A stretch of DNA of 64,000 bases from Chloroflexota bacterium (GTDB taxonomy: Bacteria; Chloroflexota; Anaerolineae; Anaerolineales; Villigracilaceae): positions 9,782 through 73,781 of the forward strand of contig JAPLGS010000157.1 of assembly GCA_026390015.1 (NCBI GenBank), read 5' to 3'. The notes beneath the pieces were generated by a model, which was given only the letters and a program-made list of their open reading frames with translations, was not told where the DNA came from and searched no databases. This document shows positions 7,217 to 15,190 of the stretch, in pieces. The position numbers and the translations under genes are program-made. Position 1 is the stretch's first letter. Each line of letters opens with the position of its first letter.

Positions 7217-8190
7217 TATTTCAAAACCTCCTTGACCGCCGCGACGATGTCGGCCACCTGCGGGAGCGCGGCTTGTTCGAGCGTGCGGTTGTAGGGCAGC
7301 GGCACTTCTTTTTGCGCCACGCGGATGATGGGCGCGTCGACGTAATCAAACGCTTCTTCATAAATGCGGCTGACGATCTCGGAGCCGATGCCGTAAGATT
7401 TCCAGCCTTCTTCTACAACCACCGCGCGATTTGTTTTCTTGAATGACTCGATGATCGGTTCCATGTCGAGCGGGCGCAGTGTGCGCAGGTCAACCACTTC
7501 AACTTCGATTCCTTCTCTCGATAATTCTTCGGCGGCTTTCATCGAAAGTTCGAGTCCTTTGCAATATGTGACAATGGTCACGTCTTTGCCGGCGCGCTGT
7601 ACTTTTGATTTGCCAATTGGAATAGTGTACTCGCCCTCAGGCACTTCGCCGCGGACTTGATACATAGTGGCATGTTCGATGAAAAGAATCGGATCATTCG
7701 ACCTGATCGCTGATTTCAAAAGACCCTTGGCATCTTCCGGCGTCCCAGGCGACACAACTTTCAAGCCGGGGAAATGCGCGAAGATCGCATCCGGAGTCTG
7801 CGAGTGCGTCGCCCCAAGTTGACGACCACCGCCGCCGACAGCGCGAATCACCAAAGGTAATGTGAACTGTCCGCCAAACATATAATGTAGTTTCGGAGCC
7901 TGGTTGACGATGTAATCCATCGCAGAGAATCCAAAGTTGATGGTCATCAATTCCGCGACGGGACGCTGCCCCACCATAGCCGCACCGATCGCGCCGCCGA
8001 TGATCGCGTTTTCAGCGATGGGTGTATCTTTGACACGCATCGCGCCATACTTATCGAAAAAGCCTTTGGTGACAGCATATGTACCGCCCCAGACGCCAAC
8101 CTCTTCGCCCATGATGAATACCTTGGGGTCGCGGTCCATTTCTTCCATGAGAGCTTGCGAGATCGCCTCGCGCATTGTTATTTTTGCCAT
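7216..8190 (-). CDS. pdhB: 2-oxoacid dehydrogenase E1 component, beta subunit
   Basis: The 324-aa protein begins MAKITMREAISQALMEEMDRD and contains GEEVGVWGGTYAVTKG, typical of the TPP-binding E1beta subunit. The transketolase C-terminal domain is seen in VVDLRTLRPLDMEPI. Together with E1alpha it decarboxylates the 2-oxoacid and hands the acyl group to E2. Length is standard. It lies between E1alpha and E2 in the conserved order and directly abuts E2. The 110-nt spacer to E1alpha holds a small palindrome. Confidence 0.93.
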   Translation of the reverse strand: MAKITMREAISQALMEEMDRDPKVFIMGEEVGVWGGTYAVTKGFFDKYGAMRVKDTPIAENAIIGGAIGAAMVGQRPVAELMTINFGFSAMDYIVNQAPKLHYMFGGQFTLPLVIRAVGGGGRQLGATHSQTPDAIFAHFPGLKVVSPGTPEDAKGLLKSAIRSNDPILFIEHATMYQVRGEVPEGEYTIPIGKSKVQRAGKDVTIVTYCKGLELSMKAAEELSREGIEVEVVDLRTLRPLDMEPIIESFKKTNRAVVVEEGWKSYGIGSEIVSRIYEEAFDYVDAPIIRVAQKEVPLPYNRTLEQAALPQVADIVAAVKEVLK

Positions 8191-8255
8191 GTTTAATTCC
8201 TCTTTTGGGGCGGATAAATCCGTTCCAACTTTTGCGATGATGCCCTTTGTCGATT

Positions 8256-8273
8256 AGTCCACACAGGTGGACT
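8256..8273. repeat. Short palindrome in the pdhA-pdhB spacer
   Basis: AGTCCAC and GTGGACT flank ACAG. The palindrome sits in a stretch with further short complementary pieces (GCGACTAAAGTTGTAGC on the minus strand). It resembles a degenerate dispersed repeat and could also weaken transcription between the two subunit genes. Confidence 0.45.
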
Positions 8274-8299
8274 TTGCAATTGTTGCTGTTGCTACAACT

Positions 8300-9256
8300 T
8301 TAGTCGCAATAAATATCTGTATACAACTCTTCCATCGCAGGCTCGGGACTCGCCTCGGCAAATTCTACAGCCTTTGCAACTTCCTCTTCCACGCGTACTT
8401 CGATTTCATCCAAAGCTTTGGCAGTGGCAACCTTCTTTTCCAACAACTGTTTATTGAAAATTCCGATCGGATCATTCTCCTGCCACTTCTTCACTTCCTC
8501 CGCTTTGCGATAGCGTTCCGGGTCGCCCATCGAATGTCCACGGAAACGATAGGTGTCAATCTCCAGCAGATAAGGCTGTGAATTTTCGCGGACGAATTTC
8601 AACGCATCCTTCGCGGCATCATAAACCTTTAGCACATCCATGCCGTCCACTTGACCATTCTTCATTCCATAGCCTTCCGCTTTTTGGCGGATCTCGGTCA
8701 CAGCCGATGCGCGATCAACTGAGGTACCCATGCCGTATTGATTATTTTCGCAAACCCACAGCACACGCAATCCCCAGGTCTTGGCGATGTTCAATGCCTC
8801 GTGAAAATATCCGATATTGGTCGCACCGTCGCCGAACATGCAAATCGTGATATTATCGTTGCCAGCATATTGATCGCCAATGGCGAATCCCGAAGCGATC
8901 GGCAGGTGACCGCCCACGATGGCGTGCCCACCCCACATATTTTTGGATGTATCCGCCATGTGCATCGAGCCGCCCTTGCCTTTAGACATACCCGTCGCTT
9001 TGCCAAGCAATTCCGCCATTACTTCATTGGCAGAGATGCCGCAGTTCAAGGCCACACCGTGGTCACGGTAGGCCGTGATCACCCGGTCGCGAGGTTCACG
9101 CGCCGCGATCAAACCCGTCGAAACAGCCTCTTGCCCAATGTACAGGTGCATAAAGCCGCCGATCTTGCCCGCCTGATACAACTCCGCGCCGCGTTCTTCA
9201 AGGCGGCGGATCAAAACCATCTGGTAATACAAATCAAGTTGTTGTTCTTTCTTCAT
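8300..9256 (-). CDS. pdhA: 2-oxoacid dehydrogenase E1 component, alpha subunit
   Basis: The 318-aa E1alpha has the TPP motif GDGATNIGYFHEALNIAKTW (GDGx about 24 to N) near residues 142-161. The C-terminal phosphorylation-loop region is RFRGHSMGDPERYR. The start follows GGAGAAAATA, a usable ribosome site. It is the first gene of a three-gene operon (E1alpha, E1beta, E2) ending at the strong terminator at 5943-5981. A short hairpin (CCAGAG/CTCTGG, 9289-9305) lies in the divergent spacer upstream. Confidence 0.93.
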   Translation of the reverse strand: MKKEQQLDLYYQMVLIRRLEERGAELYQAGKIGGFMHLYIGQEAVSTGLIAAREPRDRVITAYRDHGVALNCGISANEVMAELLGKATGMSKGKGGSMHMADTSKNMWGGHAIVGGHLPIASGFAIGDQYAGNDNITICMFGDGATNIGYFHEALNIAKTWGLRVLWVCENNQYGMGTSVDRASAVTEIRQKAEGYGMKNGQVDGMDVLKVYDAAKDALKFVRENSQPYLLEIDTYRFRGHSMGDPERYRKAEEVKKWQENDPIGIFNKQLLEKKVATAKALDEIEVRVEEEVAKAVEFAEASPEPAMEELYTDIYCD

Positions 9257-9387
9257 TATTTTCTCCGCTAAAAGATTGCAAAAAATAACACCAGAGTTTC
9301 TCTGGCGTTTCGCTTATTAGGCAAACACGGCATTATATCAGAGAATTTTAGTCCAGATTTCTCTCAAATCATCTCACCTTTGAGGTG

Positions 9388-9393
9388 TAAAAT
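9388..9393 (+). promoter_or_regulatory. -10 box TAAAAT, leaderless start
   Basis: TAAAAT ends 6 nt before the ATG at 9400, and no Shine-Dalgarno sequence precedes that ATG. Transcription would start at or next to the start codon. Confidence 0.55.
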
Positions 9394-9399
9394 AGAACG

Positions 9400-10539
9400 A
9401 TGAATTGGCTCACTGGCGGAACTCATGGCGAATCAAAAAGGCTGATAGCCCAACTTGCGGATTCCACGAAACGGGATATCGCCGCACAGGAGTTGATCAA
9501 ACTCGGTGCAGACGCCGTGCCGTCACTAATCGACGCGCTTCAGACTCAAGACTTGAGCCTGCTTCTGCGCTACCAGCAGATCCTCGCCCGAATCCCTTCC
9601 GCCACCCCCGCATTGACGAAGACTCTTTCAACAGCGCATCCGATCATTCGTGCAAGAGTTGCCGAAGTATTTGGCATTAGCAAAGATAAGTCAGCAGTTC
9701 CCGTCTTACTTGACGCATTGAAAGGGGAATACTTTACCGTCCGTTCACGCGCCGCACTTGCGTTGGGAAATATCGGTGACCCGCGTGTCATCCCAGTTCT
9801 TTTGACTCATCTTAAAGACAAGGAAGATGAAGTCCGTTCAGCCGCATGTATTGCGCTTGGTAAATTCCGCGATCCTGATACTTTCGAAGAAATTGCAAAT
9901 ATTTTAGTGGACGATATAAAGATAGAAGTCCGCCAGGCCGCTGCGCTTGCGTTAGGAGACACAAAACATCCCGCCGCGATTCCCTTTTTAATGGAAGCTC
10001 TGCATGATTCTTTTTGGTGGTTTGAACGTGAACAAGCCGCCACTGACCTGTTGAATGCGATTGAGAAAATGGGCGCCGCAGTTGTTGAACCATTGATCAT
10101 GGCGCTTGGCGATAAAGAAGGGACGGTCCGCAAATTTGCCGCGATCGTTCTCGGAAATTTGCGTGATCCACGCGCGATCGATGAGTTGGGCATGGCGTTA
10201 TATGATCTGCATACTGAAGTTGGGAAAGCGGCTTCAGACTCGCTCGCAAAATTCGGTTTGCAGGCAGTGGGTGTATTAATCGATTCTATTCATCATCCCG
10301 AAGCGGGCATTCGAGAGAATGCAGTAGTTGCTTTAGGGAAAATCAAGGATGTTCGAATTACTCCCGTTTTGATAGATATGCTTCTCGACCCTGACCGCGA
10401 CGTGCAAAAACAAACCATGCACTCGCTTGGACAGTTGCACGATCAACGCGCAGTACCTGCCTTGCAGGAGATCGCCGCCAATCGCGCAGACAGGGAAATG
10501 TCTGCGCTGGCGAAACAAATCCTTGAGTCTATGAAATGA
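9400..10539 (+). CDS. HEAT-repeat (PBS-lyase-type) protein
   Basis: The 379-aa protein is built almost wholly of 30-31-residue helical repeats. Typical units are VRSRAALALGNIGDPRVIPV, VRSAACIALGKFRDP and VRKFAAIVLGNLRDPRAIDE. They match the E-Z / PBS-lyase HEAT-like family, which forms alpha-solenoids for protein binding. I see no catalytic domain, signal peptide or membrane helix, so it is probably a cytoplasmic scaffold. It is monocistronic, with a leaderless-type promoter. The partner is unknown. Confidence 0.85.
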   Translation: MNWLTGGTHGESKRLIAQLADSTKRDIAAQELIKLGADAVPSLIDALQTQDLSLLLRYQQILARIPSATPALTKTLSTAHPIIRARVAEVFGISKDKSAVPVLLDALKGEYFTVRSRAALALGNIGDPRVIPVLLTHLKDKEDEVRSAACIALGKFRDPDTFEEIANILVDDIKIEVRQAAALALGDTKHPAAIPFLMEALHDSFWWFEREQAATDLLNAIEKMGAAVVEPLIMALGDKEGTVRKFAAIVLGNLRDPRAIDELGMALYDLHTEVGKAASDSLAKFGLQAVGVLIDSIHHPEAGIRENAVVALGKIKDVRITPVLIDMLLDPDRDVQKQTMHSLGQLHDQRAVPALQEIAANRADREMSALAKQILESMK

Positions 10540-10546
10540 ATCCTGG

Positions 10547-11467
10547 CTAATTTATTTTCAAATATTCATTGATCGCAGGCGCAATTCCTGTCAAATCGTG
10601 AATATCTTTTTGGAATTCGCGGCGGCTGTTTAAATCCCCGAATAATAAAAGCGGAACATTTGCATCGGTATGCCTGCGCGTGGATAGATCTTCCATGTTG
10701 CCATGATCGGATGTAAGCAAAATGATTCCATCTTCAACGCGCCATGTTTCCAGCAAACCTTTTAGCACGCTGTCTAAAGTTTCCAACTGCCTGATCGCCC
10801 AATCCATATCCTGTTTGTGACCAGCGTAATCACTGGCCCAATATTCAAAAAAGGAAAAGTCATACTGCCTGGCGAGTTCAGCCAGTTTATTTCCCGCTGC
10901 TTCTGGTTCATATAAAGGTGAATCATCTAGTTTCATGAATTCACGCCAGCCTTTGCCTGTGAAATCTGCAGAGAGCGCGCGGCCTGCATAATAATCCTCT
11001 TGTGTGAAAAGCGGCAAACCCGCATTTGTCAGCGCAAGAGGAATTGCAGAATATAGGCGCTTGCCAGAATCGATCCCATCAAAGTAACGTGAAGGATAGG
11101 CGTTAAGTAATGCTGTTTTTTTGCCAGCCTTTACTATTTTTGCGAAGATAGTTTTTCCATCAAGATATTGAGCCACTTCGGGGTTTGGTTTGGGACCGTA
11201 GTGATAGCCCAATTCTTCTGGAATATTAATTCCAGTAAGAAGAACACTCTGTCCCGTTGCGGATTGGGGAAAGCCTTTTACGCCGAGATTCGGGTCGACA
11301 GAAATTAAGCTGGCGCGATCGCCTTCAAAGGGCGCAGACTCGTCGATGAGGGATTGCCCGCCAAGTATGGATCGCAAATATGGCATCTCAGCGCGCGCGA
11401 ATGGATTTTTTTCGGAGTTGTTCTCGCCGAGCCCGATACCATCGAGGAAGAGGAAGAGAATTTTCAT
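10547..11467 (-). CDS. Alkaline-phosphatase-superfamily metalloenzyme (phosphomutase-like)
   Basis: The protein starts MKILFLFLDGIGLGENN, with the Asp metal ligand in FLDGIG, and ends near TSDHGNMEDLSTRRHT (His/Asp metal ligands). This is the fold of phosphopentomutases and cofactor-independent phosphoglycerate mutases. At about 306 aa it is shorter than iPGM, so the exact reaction is open. I chose the ATG at 11467; an upstream ATG at 11527 would add 20 residues and overlap the methyltransferase gene. It is probably co-transcribed behind the methyltransferase. Confidence 0.7.
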   Translation of the reverse strand: MKILFLFLDGIGLGENNSEKNPFARAEMPYLRSILGGQSLIDESAPFEGDRASLISVDPNLGVKGFPQSATGQSVLLTGINIPEELGYHYGPKPNPEVAQYLDGKTIFAKIVKAGKKTALLNAYPSRYFDGIDSGKRLYSAIPLALTNAGLPLFTQEDYYAGRALSADFTGKGWREFMKLDDSPLYEPEAAGNKLAELARQYDFSFFEYWASDYAGHKQDMDWAIRQLETLDSVLKGLLETWRVEDGIILLTSDHGNMEDLSTRRHTDANVPLLLFGDLNSRREFQKDIHDLTGIAPAINEYLKIN

Positions 11468-11502
11468 GGAGGAAACGATTAAGAGTGTGCGTGGTATTCT
11501 GT

Positions 11503-12066
11503 TTACTTCTTCTGAAACAGGAACCATGCTGAAGGACGTTCGCGTTTATCAAAACCATCGCGGCGGGAGGTGAGGGTTAATGCCCGGGTTGAGATCATTT
11601 TCAAGTCGGAGTCAACAAGCCCGGGCCCAGATTGATTCGCGTCTTGTTTGAAGAATCCGTACATTAACCAGAATCCATTTGGGGCGAGGATCTTATCCAG
11701 TTGAGTCAGATAATCCACTTTATTTTTTACGCCGTGAAAACAGCCGATATCGAGGGCGAGCTCGAATTGCGAATCTACTTTGAAGTTAGTCACATCGCCG
11801 ACAAGCAACTTCGCGTTGATGTTTTGTTTTTTGAGTTTTTTCTTCGCGATCTGGATGGCGCGTGAGGCAAAGTCTATCCCCGTCACTTGCCAGCCTGTTT
11901 TTGCCAGCGTGAGAAGATTCGTGCCTGTGCCGCAGCCAAGATCAATGGCGCGGCCCGCGGGATGAGATTGAATGAATTCAAATAGTTCGGGCGGAGTGAT
12001 GCCGCTATCCCAGGGCGGTTTGCGGAAATATAAAAAATTAAATGTAAGGCGGCGAAGAAAACTCAT
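11503..12066 (-). CDS. Class I SAM-dependent methyltransferase
   Basis: This 187-aa protein has motif I AIDLGCGTGTNLLTLAK (about residues 39-55) and a following acidic residue in VTGIDFASRAIQIAKKK. The LLVGDVTNF segment corresponds to motif II. It is a small Methyltransf_11/25-type enzyme. The substrate cannot be told. Its ATG overlaps the stop of the thioredoxin-like gene (ATGA), so the two are translationally coupled. Confidence 0.85.
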   Translation of the reverse strand: MSFLRRLTFNFLYFRKPPWDSGITPPELFEFIQSHPAGRAIDLGCGTGTNLLTLAKTGWQVTGIDFASRAIQIAKKKLKKQNINAKLLVGDVTNFKVDSQFELALDIGCFHGVKNKVDYLTQLDKILAPNGFWLMYGFFKQDANQSGPGLVDSDLKMISTRALTLTSRRDGFDKRERPSAWFLFQKK

Positions 12067-12578
12067 TTGAGGGAATCCCGTATTTTTTGCGGATCGAATT
12101 CTCCGACCGATCGCCAGATTTCATTGCCCTGCGCGTCGAAGAAAATAAAAGTTGGCGTGTATTGAAAGTCATACATGGGCGCGAGTTCCATACCCGCTTT
12201 TTCCTGAATATTTAATCGGATGAAATGAATGCGGCTACCCAATTCCTGTTCAAGCTCGTCAACGGCGGGCTTTATTGCGGTGCAAGCCAGTCAGTAGGGA
12301 GATTGGAATTCAAGTACTACAGGCGTGCCTGCGCCGATCATTTCTTTCACCAGTTTTGCATCGTTCATGAGCAATGTTTGGCGCGGATGGTACAGCGCCC
12401 AGGCGAAGATCAACGCTAATACAATCATTCCAAAAGCCAGATAGCCTTTCCATTTTGACTTGTTTCTAAGCACAATAAATCCTGCGGCGATGATCAACAG
12501 GATAGAAAATACAATAAAAGAATATTGATTTAGCAGAAAACTCACGGGATCACCTTGCAGTACCAAAATGTCATGCAT
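12063..12578 (-). CDS. Membrane-anchored thioredoxin-like protein with in-frame UGA at the active site
   Basis: The N-terminus has two hydrophobic helices (about residues 18-37 and 47-64). A thioredoxin-fold domain follows: PVVLEFQSPY, then TGA at 12291-12293, then LACTAIKPAVDEL, and later YTPTFIFFDAQGNEIWR with the cis-Pro. The TGA takes the place of the first Cys of the usual CxxC, giving U-x-x-C with the second Cys intact. The frame runs on for 75 codons to a TGA that overlaps the next gene's ATG, so the downstream part is clearly still coding. It is either a selenoprotein (Sec96) or a gene broken by a TGC-to-TGA change or error. Only a weak SECIS-like hairpin is visible (12252-12272). Confidence 0.75.
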
Positions 12579-12597
12579 TGTCTGTGACGTTCACACT

Positions 12598-12626
12598 TTG
12601 ACAATTCACTTGAGTTCTTTTACAAT
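12598..12626 (+). promoter_or_regulatory. Sigma-70-type promoter for the EF-G-like gene
   Basis: TTGACA (12598-12603) and TACAAT (12621-12626) are separated by 17 nt, a near-consensus housekeeping promoter. It predicts a 5' leader of about 90 nt before the start at 12723. Confidence 0.75.
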
Positions 12627-12722
12627 CGGACAACTTGCCTTCCGGCATACTCGAATTCAATGTCGTGTGAGGCAGGATAAAGAACAGTTTTACATCCTAT
12701 AACTTGAGGAAGGGCTTTTTCG

Positions 12723-14816
12723 ATGAAAGAGTATACCACCGAGTTTCTTCGCAACATCGCGCTTGTTTCGCATGGCGGCGCGGGTAAAACAATGTTGGCG
12801 GAGTCATTTCTACATGCTACGGGGGCAACTACCCGCCTGGGTAAGATCGAAGATGGTACGACGGCTTCAGACTATGACGATGAAGAACACCGTCGAAAGA
12901 TCTCCATCTATTCAAGCGTAATTCCAATAGAGCACCGCGATCACAAAATAAATATTATCGATGCTCCAGGCTACACTGATTTTGTGGGCGAGATCATCTC
13001 TGCCCTGAGTGTTGCTGATGGCGCGATCATTTTAGTGGACGCTGTCTCAGGGATCGAAGTCGGCACTGAACTCGCCTGGCGTTACGCAGAAGAATTTAAT
13101 CTACCGCGCTTTTTTGTGATCAACAAAATGGATCGCGACAATGCGAATTTTGAAGAAGCATATGATGCCATTGAAGCGTTCGTCAAAGCGCATGGCAAAC
13201 GAGCCATCAAAGTCCATTTGCCGATTGGTGAAAAAGCCGGCTTCAAAGGAGTGGTCGATATCATCGGCATGAAAGCCTATATGGGTGATGGCAAAACCAC
13301 CGCAGAGATTCCAGCGGATCAAAAAGAAGCGGCGGAGAAAGCCCATTTTGCGCTGGTGGAAGCTGCCGCAGAAGGGGAAGACGAGCTGATGGAAAAATAC
13401 CTCGAGAACGGTTCCCTCACTGACGCAGAAATGGTGCGCGGACTGGAAGATGTAGTCTATGCTGGAGAATTCGTGCCCGTCTTCTGTGCCGCAGGTGGGC
13501 ATGAAGTTGGCACAATTGCGCTTCTCAACGACATCATTGACCTGATGCCATCCCCATTACAAGCTCTTGCAAGAAGCGCGAAAGGGAAGGGCGGCGATGA
13601 GCAAATCAAGCCGTCTGATTCAAGTCCATTAGCCGCTTATGTTTGGAAGACTACCGCCGACCCATTCGTGGGGAAGATGTCTTACTTCCGAGTGCTTTCT
13701 GGTACCATCCAGGCGGAAGGACATATTTGGAATCAAAGCAAGAATGCGGAAGAACGTGTTTCAGGCTTGCATTTCCAACGCGGCAAAGAAACGATCGCCG
13801 CAAAAATTATCCATGCTGGTGATCTTGCCGCGGTTTCCAAGTTGACAGTAACTTCCACAGGCGATACCTTCTGCGACAAAGGGCATCCGCTCACAGTTGA
13901 AAAACCGAAATTCCCTGCCGCGTTGTACCGTGTGGCCATCACTCCGAAGAGTCAGGCCGACGCAGCGAAAATCTCCCCGACATTGACTCGTCTGTGCGAA
14001 GAAGATATGACTCTCTTATGGGAGAACGATCATATTACCCATGAGACCGTCTTGAAAGGCATGGGCGACCAGCATATTGACGTGGCGCTTCACCGTGCGC
14101 AAGCCAAATTCCAGGTGGGACTTGCGACGCATGAGCCGCGTGTTCCGTATCGCGAAGGAATCACACGCAAAGCCAGCGGACAATATCGTCACAAAAAACA
14201 AAGCGGCGGCTCGGGTCAATTTGGAGAAGTTCATCTTCGCATTGAGCCTTTGCCGACAGCCGACTTTGAATTCGCAGATGAACTCGTCGGGATGAATTTA
14301 TCGAAATCCTATTTGCCCCCGATCGAAAAAGGCATTAAGGCGACGATGGAACGCGGCGCGTTTGCGGGCTATCCCATGAGTAACGTCAAAGTGATCGTGT
14401 ATGACGGCAAGGAACATGAAGTGGATTCCAAACCGCTCGCCTTCGAAATTGCGGGCCGCGAAGCCTTCAAGCTCGCGGTACATGATGCGGGCCCGGTCTT
14501 GTTTGAGCCGATCATGACCATTCGCGTCACGGTTCCAGATGCGCACATGGGCGATGTGATGAGCGACCTCAGCACACGCCGCGGCCGTGTACAGGGAACC
14601 GATTCGGAACACGGCAACACCGTTATTGTGGCAAATGTTCCTTTGGCTGAAATATTGCGCTACACAACCCAACTCCGCTCCATCACTGGCGGACGCGGAT
14701 ACTTCACGATGGATCTCGATCATTATGATACAGTCCCGTCTCACATCACAGGCCCGATCATTGAAGCACATCGGAAGGAAATGGAAGCGAAGAAAGAAGA
14801 GCAAGGTGGAATATAG
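12723..14816 (+). CDS. EF-G-like translational GTPase (second-type elongation factor G)
   Basis: The 697-aa protein has all EF-G domains. The G-domain motifs are SHGGAGKT (P-loop), DAPGYTDF (G3) and NKMDRDN (G4), followed by domains II to V ending in RSITGGRGYFTMDLDHYD. The P-loop lacks the AHIDAGKTT form of canonical FusA. That marks the EF-G-like paralogue group found beside normal EF-G in Thermus, Chloroflexota and Actinobacteria. A GAGGAAG ribosome site precedes the ATG. It could assist translocation or ribosome rescue or recycling; the precise role is not shown. It is not a tetracycline ribosome-protection protein by these motifs. Confidence 0.85.
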   Translation: MKEYTTEFLRNIALVSHGGAGKTMLAESFLHATGATTRLGKIEDGTTASDYDDEEHRRKISIYSSVIPIEHRDHKINIIDAPGYTDFVGEIISALSVADGAIILVDAVSGIEVGTELAWRYAEEFNLPRFFVINKMDRDNANFEEAYDAIEAFVKAHGKRAIKVHLPIGEKAGFKGVVDIIGMKAYMGDGKTTAEIPADQKEAAEKAHFALVEAAAEGEDELMEKYLENGSLTDAEMVRGLEDVVYAGEFVPVFCAAGGHEVGTIALLNDIIDLMPSPLQALARSAKGKGGDEQIKPSDSSPLAAYVWKTTADPFVGKMSYFRVLSGTIQAEGHIWNQSKNAEERVSGLHFQRGKETIAAKIIHAGDLAAVSKLTVTSTGDTFCDKGHPLTVEKPKFPAALYRVAITPKSQADAAKISPTLTRLCEEDMTLLWENDHITHETVLKGMGDQHIDVALHRAQAKFQVGLATHEPRVPYREGITRKASGQYRHKKQSGGSGQFGEVHLRIEPLPTADFEFADELVGMNLSKSYLPPIEKGIKATMERGAFAGYPMSNVKVIVYDGKEHEVDSKPLAFEIAGREAFKLAVHDAGPVLFEPIMTIRVTVPDAHMGDVMSDLSTRRGRVQGTDSEHGNTVIVANVPLAEILRYTTQLRSITGGRGYFTMDLDHYDTVPSHITGPIIEAHRKEMEAKKEEQGGI

Positions 14817-14834
14817 GCAGTAAAAAATAAAAAG

Positions 14835-14871
14835 TAAAAGTCCCGAGGCTAAAAACTTTGGGACTTTTTAT
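14835..14871 (+). terminator. Intrinsic terminator after the EF-G-like gene
   Basis: AAAAGTCCC and GGGACTTTTT form a stem around a 15-nt loop, ending in T5, just after the stop codon. Confidence 0.75.
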
Positions 14872-14904
14872 ATCCTTTATCTTTCACGCAAAGCGAACAT
14901 CCTG

Positions 14905-14910
14905 TATACT
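14905..14910 (+). promoter_or_regulatory. -10 box TATACT, leaderless start
   Basis: TATACT ends 6 nt before the ATG at 14917, and no ribosome site precedes the ATG. Confidence 0.6.
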
Positions 14911-14916
14911 ATTCCC

Positions 14917-15189
14917 ATGGCCATCGTCCGTTTCCCCGCGCTCATGAAATTTTACGTTGACAATCAAAGCGAATTTTCCGCCGCAGGTTCCACAGTCAGG
15001 GAACTGCTTGATAATATTGTTGTTCGTTATCCAACACTCAAGACGCATTTATTTGACTCAAACGGCGGCCTGCGCCGTTATTTTAATATTTTTGTAAATG
15101 GCATTCATATCCGCGAGTTGAACGGAATGGATTCCCCGCTGAATGAAAATGATAAGATCATCTTGATGGCATCTGCCGCAGGAGGCTAA
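14917..15189 (+). CDS. MoaD/ThiS-family ubiquitin-like sulfur carrier
   Basis: The 90-aa beta-grasp protein ends in AAGG, the Gly-Gly tail that is adenylated and then thiocarboxylated. The body (VRELLDNIVVRYP, FVNGIHIRELNG, DKIILMASAAGG) fits MoaD-like proteins. The activating enzyme lies 1 nt downstream, so the pair forms a sulfur-transfer module. It could serve molybdopterin, thiamine or cysteine synthesis. The genes that would decide this (moaE, thiG, cysM) are not in the window. Confidence 0.88.
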   Translation: MAIVRFPALMKFYVDNQSEFSAAGSTVRELLDNIVVRYPTLKTHLFDSNGGLRRYFNIFVNGIHIRELNGMDSPLNENDKIILMASAAGG

Positions 15190-15190
15190 C

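Noticed and set aside
9287-9308. Hairpin CCAGAG/CTCTGG between pdhA and the HEAT gene as a terminator
   Set aside because: Both flanking genes run away from it, and there is no T tract in the right position; likely incidental or a remnant.
12723-14816. EF-G-like gene as a tetracycline-resistance ribosome-protection protein
   Set aside because: The P-loop and switch motifs fit the second-type EF-G group; nothing specific to TetM/TetO-like proteins is seen.
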